Below the pieces are notes generated by a model. It did not search any database. It saw only the letters and a list, made by a program, of their open reading frames with translations, and was not told the DNA's origin. From Euborellia annulipes (lineage: Eukaryota; Arthropoda; Insecta; Dermaptera; Anisolabididae): 64,000 bases of DNA. Below, in pieces: positions 62,011-64,000 of the stretch. The stretch spans positions 16,980 to 80,979 of the forward strand of contig JAKCPI010001938.1 in the NCBI GenBank assembly GCA_023213315.1. Reading direction: 5' to 3'. Each line of letters begins with the position of its first letter. The stretch's first letter is position 1. The position numbers and the translations under genes are program-made.

Positions 62011-62819
62011 TATCTAGCCCGAATTTAGACCACATCCCATGTTTAGTAGACATTCTCATATTACTGACCAAAATATTTATTTATTTTCTGTTTTTGTGTT
62101 TATTGTTATTAAATTTTTTTATTTTATTTTATATAAATATATAAAGATGTAAGAAAGAAGAAAAAAGAAGTTTCCCTTCTCTGTCTGTCTGTCTTTTTAA
62201 CCGAATTTTTACACAAATATACATAGAAGAAGTGAAAATTGTGATTTGAAAAAAAAAAAAAGAAGAAATTATCCACTGCCTTTAAAAGGAAAAAATATTT
62301 TTTGTTTTTGTGATTATTTATTTTATTACTACTACTACTACTAACTACTACCTAACAATTTCAATTAAATAGTCACCATGTACAGGAAAGAAAGAAAAAA
62401 AAAACATTTATAATCATTGTTATTGAAAAAGAATTTTTGCACATTTTTGGAAATAGCATATTAAAAAAAAAAAGAAATTATAAAAAATATGCTGAGAATG
62501 AATGATTACGACTAGTTCATTAGAAATATTTATTATTAATGTATATATAAATTATTATTAAAAAAAAATTTATTAAAAAAAAAAAAAGATTTTTTTCTTC
62601 ACCTCTCATATTTGACACCTTCCTTATTTGATTAAATAAATAAAATCTTTATTACTCGTGAAAATTATTAAAGTATTGTGCAAGAAACGAACTTATGCCG
62701 AAAATTAACCTACAAATGTCAAACTCGGAAGGTTATATATTTGGAGATAACAAGAAATAGTCACTTGCTTTAAACAGAGACACAATAAATATTAATATTT
62801 AAATTAAAATATTAAATAA
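62011..62819 (+). other. AT-rich flank without supported features
   Basis: Simple tracts (CTGTCTGTCTGTC near 62184, ACTACTACTACTA near 62330) and A runs. AATAAA-like hexamers near 62638 could be distal polyadenylation signals of GOLGA1, but a transposon-filled 3 kb UTR is unlikely. Confidence 0.35.
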
Positions 62820-63045
62820 ATATCAAGGGGGCCTGGCAACGAAGAAGATCAACAACACTCACAACAATCGTTGAGGTTAAGTGATGCCAAGCGCGGCGAA
62901 AGCTCGGGATTGGATGACCCCGAGCAATCAGCGTGTGGAACGCCCTCCGATTTCCATCGGTACAATGTATATTAAAATTTATTTATATAATAAATAATAA
63001 CCCCTAATGGCCTCTGTAGCCGAAAAACTTTTGTTGTTATATCTA
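62820..63045 (+). mobile_element. 5S-rRNA-derived SINE (SINE3 type)
   Basis: The head carries the internal control region of 5S rRNA in order: GAGGTTAAGTGATGC (A-box-like, 62873), GCGCGGCGAAAGC (intermediate element) and GGGATTGGATGACCCC (C-box-like, 62906-62921). The tail contains AATGGCCTCTGTAGCCGAAAA, the same tail motif as the tRNA-derived SINEs here. 5S-headed SINEs are a known class; the shared tail suggests mobilisation by the same partner LINE. Confidence 0.65.
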
Positions 63046-64000
63046 TGACCGAGTCGAGGTATTCATTAAATATTATCGAAAATGATTCAACTAAAAATAT
63101 TATGGCGGGATTGGAACGAAGGGGTTATGCATGTTTTTTCCGATAAGGGTGTGTCATAAAAAGTATGCCCAAAATATCAAGTAATTCAAAAATTTGCCAA
63201 GAGATGTCAGAATGGTAGCTAATAATATTTAATGCATTTGGTTGATTTTCATTGATCTTTTAACAATAAATACTTTATAAATGTTATTATAAATTATGTA
63301 TCTTTTATAAAAGCATAAAAATATATAAATATAGGCCAGATATAGGCTAATAGGATCGGCTGTTAGACTAGCCTGCCATCTATTGCAAGAATGCTGAACT
63401 AATTTGACATTTGATTTTTAAATAAATCATCTAAGCTTATTTTAAAAATTTTTAAATTAATTAAAAAAAACCGCTTTGAAAAATTCCTTATAATAGCAGT
63501 TTTTTTTTTTAATAGTACGTTTAGACGTCGCTCCTGAACCCCCTTATGCAATATCTATTAAAAGTTTCATTAGATATTTATATTTATTATTATAATAATT
63601 TCTTTAAAACAAACAAGACACTTAAAATAGATGGAATAGGTGTTTATCAGCCACCGTTATCGTTAATCATCTTGATCAAGATTAGCTTTTGAGATTTCTT
63701 AATTTGAATTAGATATTAATATATTTAGGGATAAGAACATTGGAATTCAAGTTCAGTGTCAACAAGAAATAATTCGCGCACTCCTTTTACTTCTGATCGT
63801 GACGTTTCTGACAGAGATGGTCAATACAGGAATGACCGTTTATTAGGTGGAGAAATATAAATAAGCTTTTAAATAAAATCGACCAAAAAATGTACTAGTA
63901 CTTCTACTGGAGGTACTTTTTCAAGTTCGTGATTATTAGTAATTAAAGGGGAAGACTCATTGTTTAATTAATCGTAATTAAAGAAAAGCATTCTATCATG
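63046..64000 (+). other. Window end, mostly unassigned
   Basis: AT-rich. A Rep-A fragment with TGTACTAGTACTTCTACTGG is present at 63890-63925. No open frame of interest. Confidence 0.4.

Overview
This is a 64 kb piece of an AT-rich, intron-containing animal genome, most likely an arthropod and probably an insect. The evidence is a split gene for an animal Golgi protein, a dense load of arthropod-type repeats (hAT-like MITEs with 8-bp target duplications, pogo/mariner relatives, non-LTR retrotransposon fragments, tRNA- and 5S-derived SINEs, Penelope-like remnants), and no prokaryotic gene organisation. No species can be named from the sequence alone.

The one well-supported gene is golgin-97 (GOLGA1), on the + strand from 29838 to 59527. 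Ten coding exons of about 2.25 kb give a predicted protein of about 749 residues, close to the 767 of human golgin-97. It has the N-terminal [13 protein letters not shown] start, long coiled coils, a diagnostic [10 protein letters not shown] block and a C-terminal GRIP domain. Introns range from 66 bp to 8.7 kb, and the large ones are filled with transposons. One uncompensated single-base shift in exon 5 and two compensating shifts in exon 6, like a homopolymer shift in a nearby retrotransposon, look like assembly errors rather than gene decay. Upstream, two possible first coding exons on the - strand (28947-28892 and 25790-25705) end in the same phase at GTGAG donors. They may be alternative starts of one unidentified gene arranged head-to-head with golgin-97.

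The first 28 kb is mostly transposon: a 3.5 kb foldback element with a dead reverse transcriptase (1-3530), a layered hAT-like element (4291-6159), a Penelope-like GIY-YIG endonuclease remnant (7095-7445), SINEs, MITEs and many copies of a repeat here called Rep-A. Weak traces of host exons lie at 8985-9067, 11800-11914 and 13616-13753. The tail, 59.5-64 kb, is the golgin 3' flank, a TA-flanked CAGGGTGTTTCAG element, a deleted mariner and a 5S-rRNA-derived SINE.

The most interesting system is a family of at least a dozen foldback elements whose arms carry a hammerhead-ribozyme-like module: CTGANGA, a covarying stem II, GAAAC, then GTC or GTT, enclosed by stem I. The best copies are at 20178-20224, 40267-40315, 60057-60111 and 60281-60335. 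Stem III is reduced to the self-complementary ACGU with no loop, which suggests two ribozymes acting as a dimer. Hammerheads are known from Penelope-like elements, and here a Penelope-type endonuclease remnant lies just upstream of such modules on the same strand. A second unusual family, with two copies, carries 144-bp tandem repeats and a roughly 320-bp hairpin.
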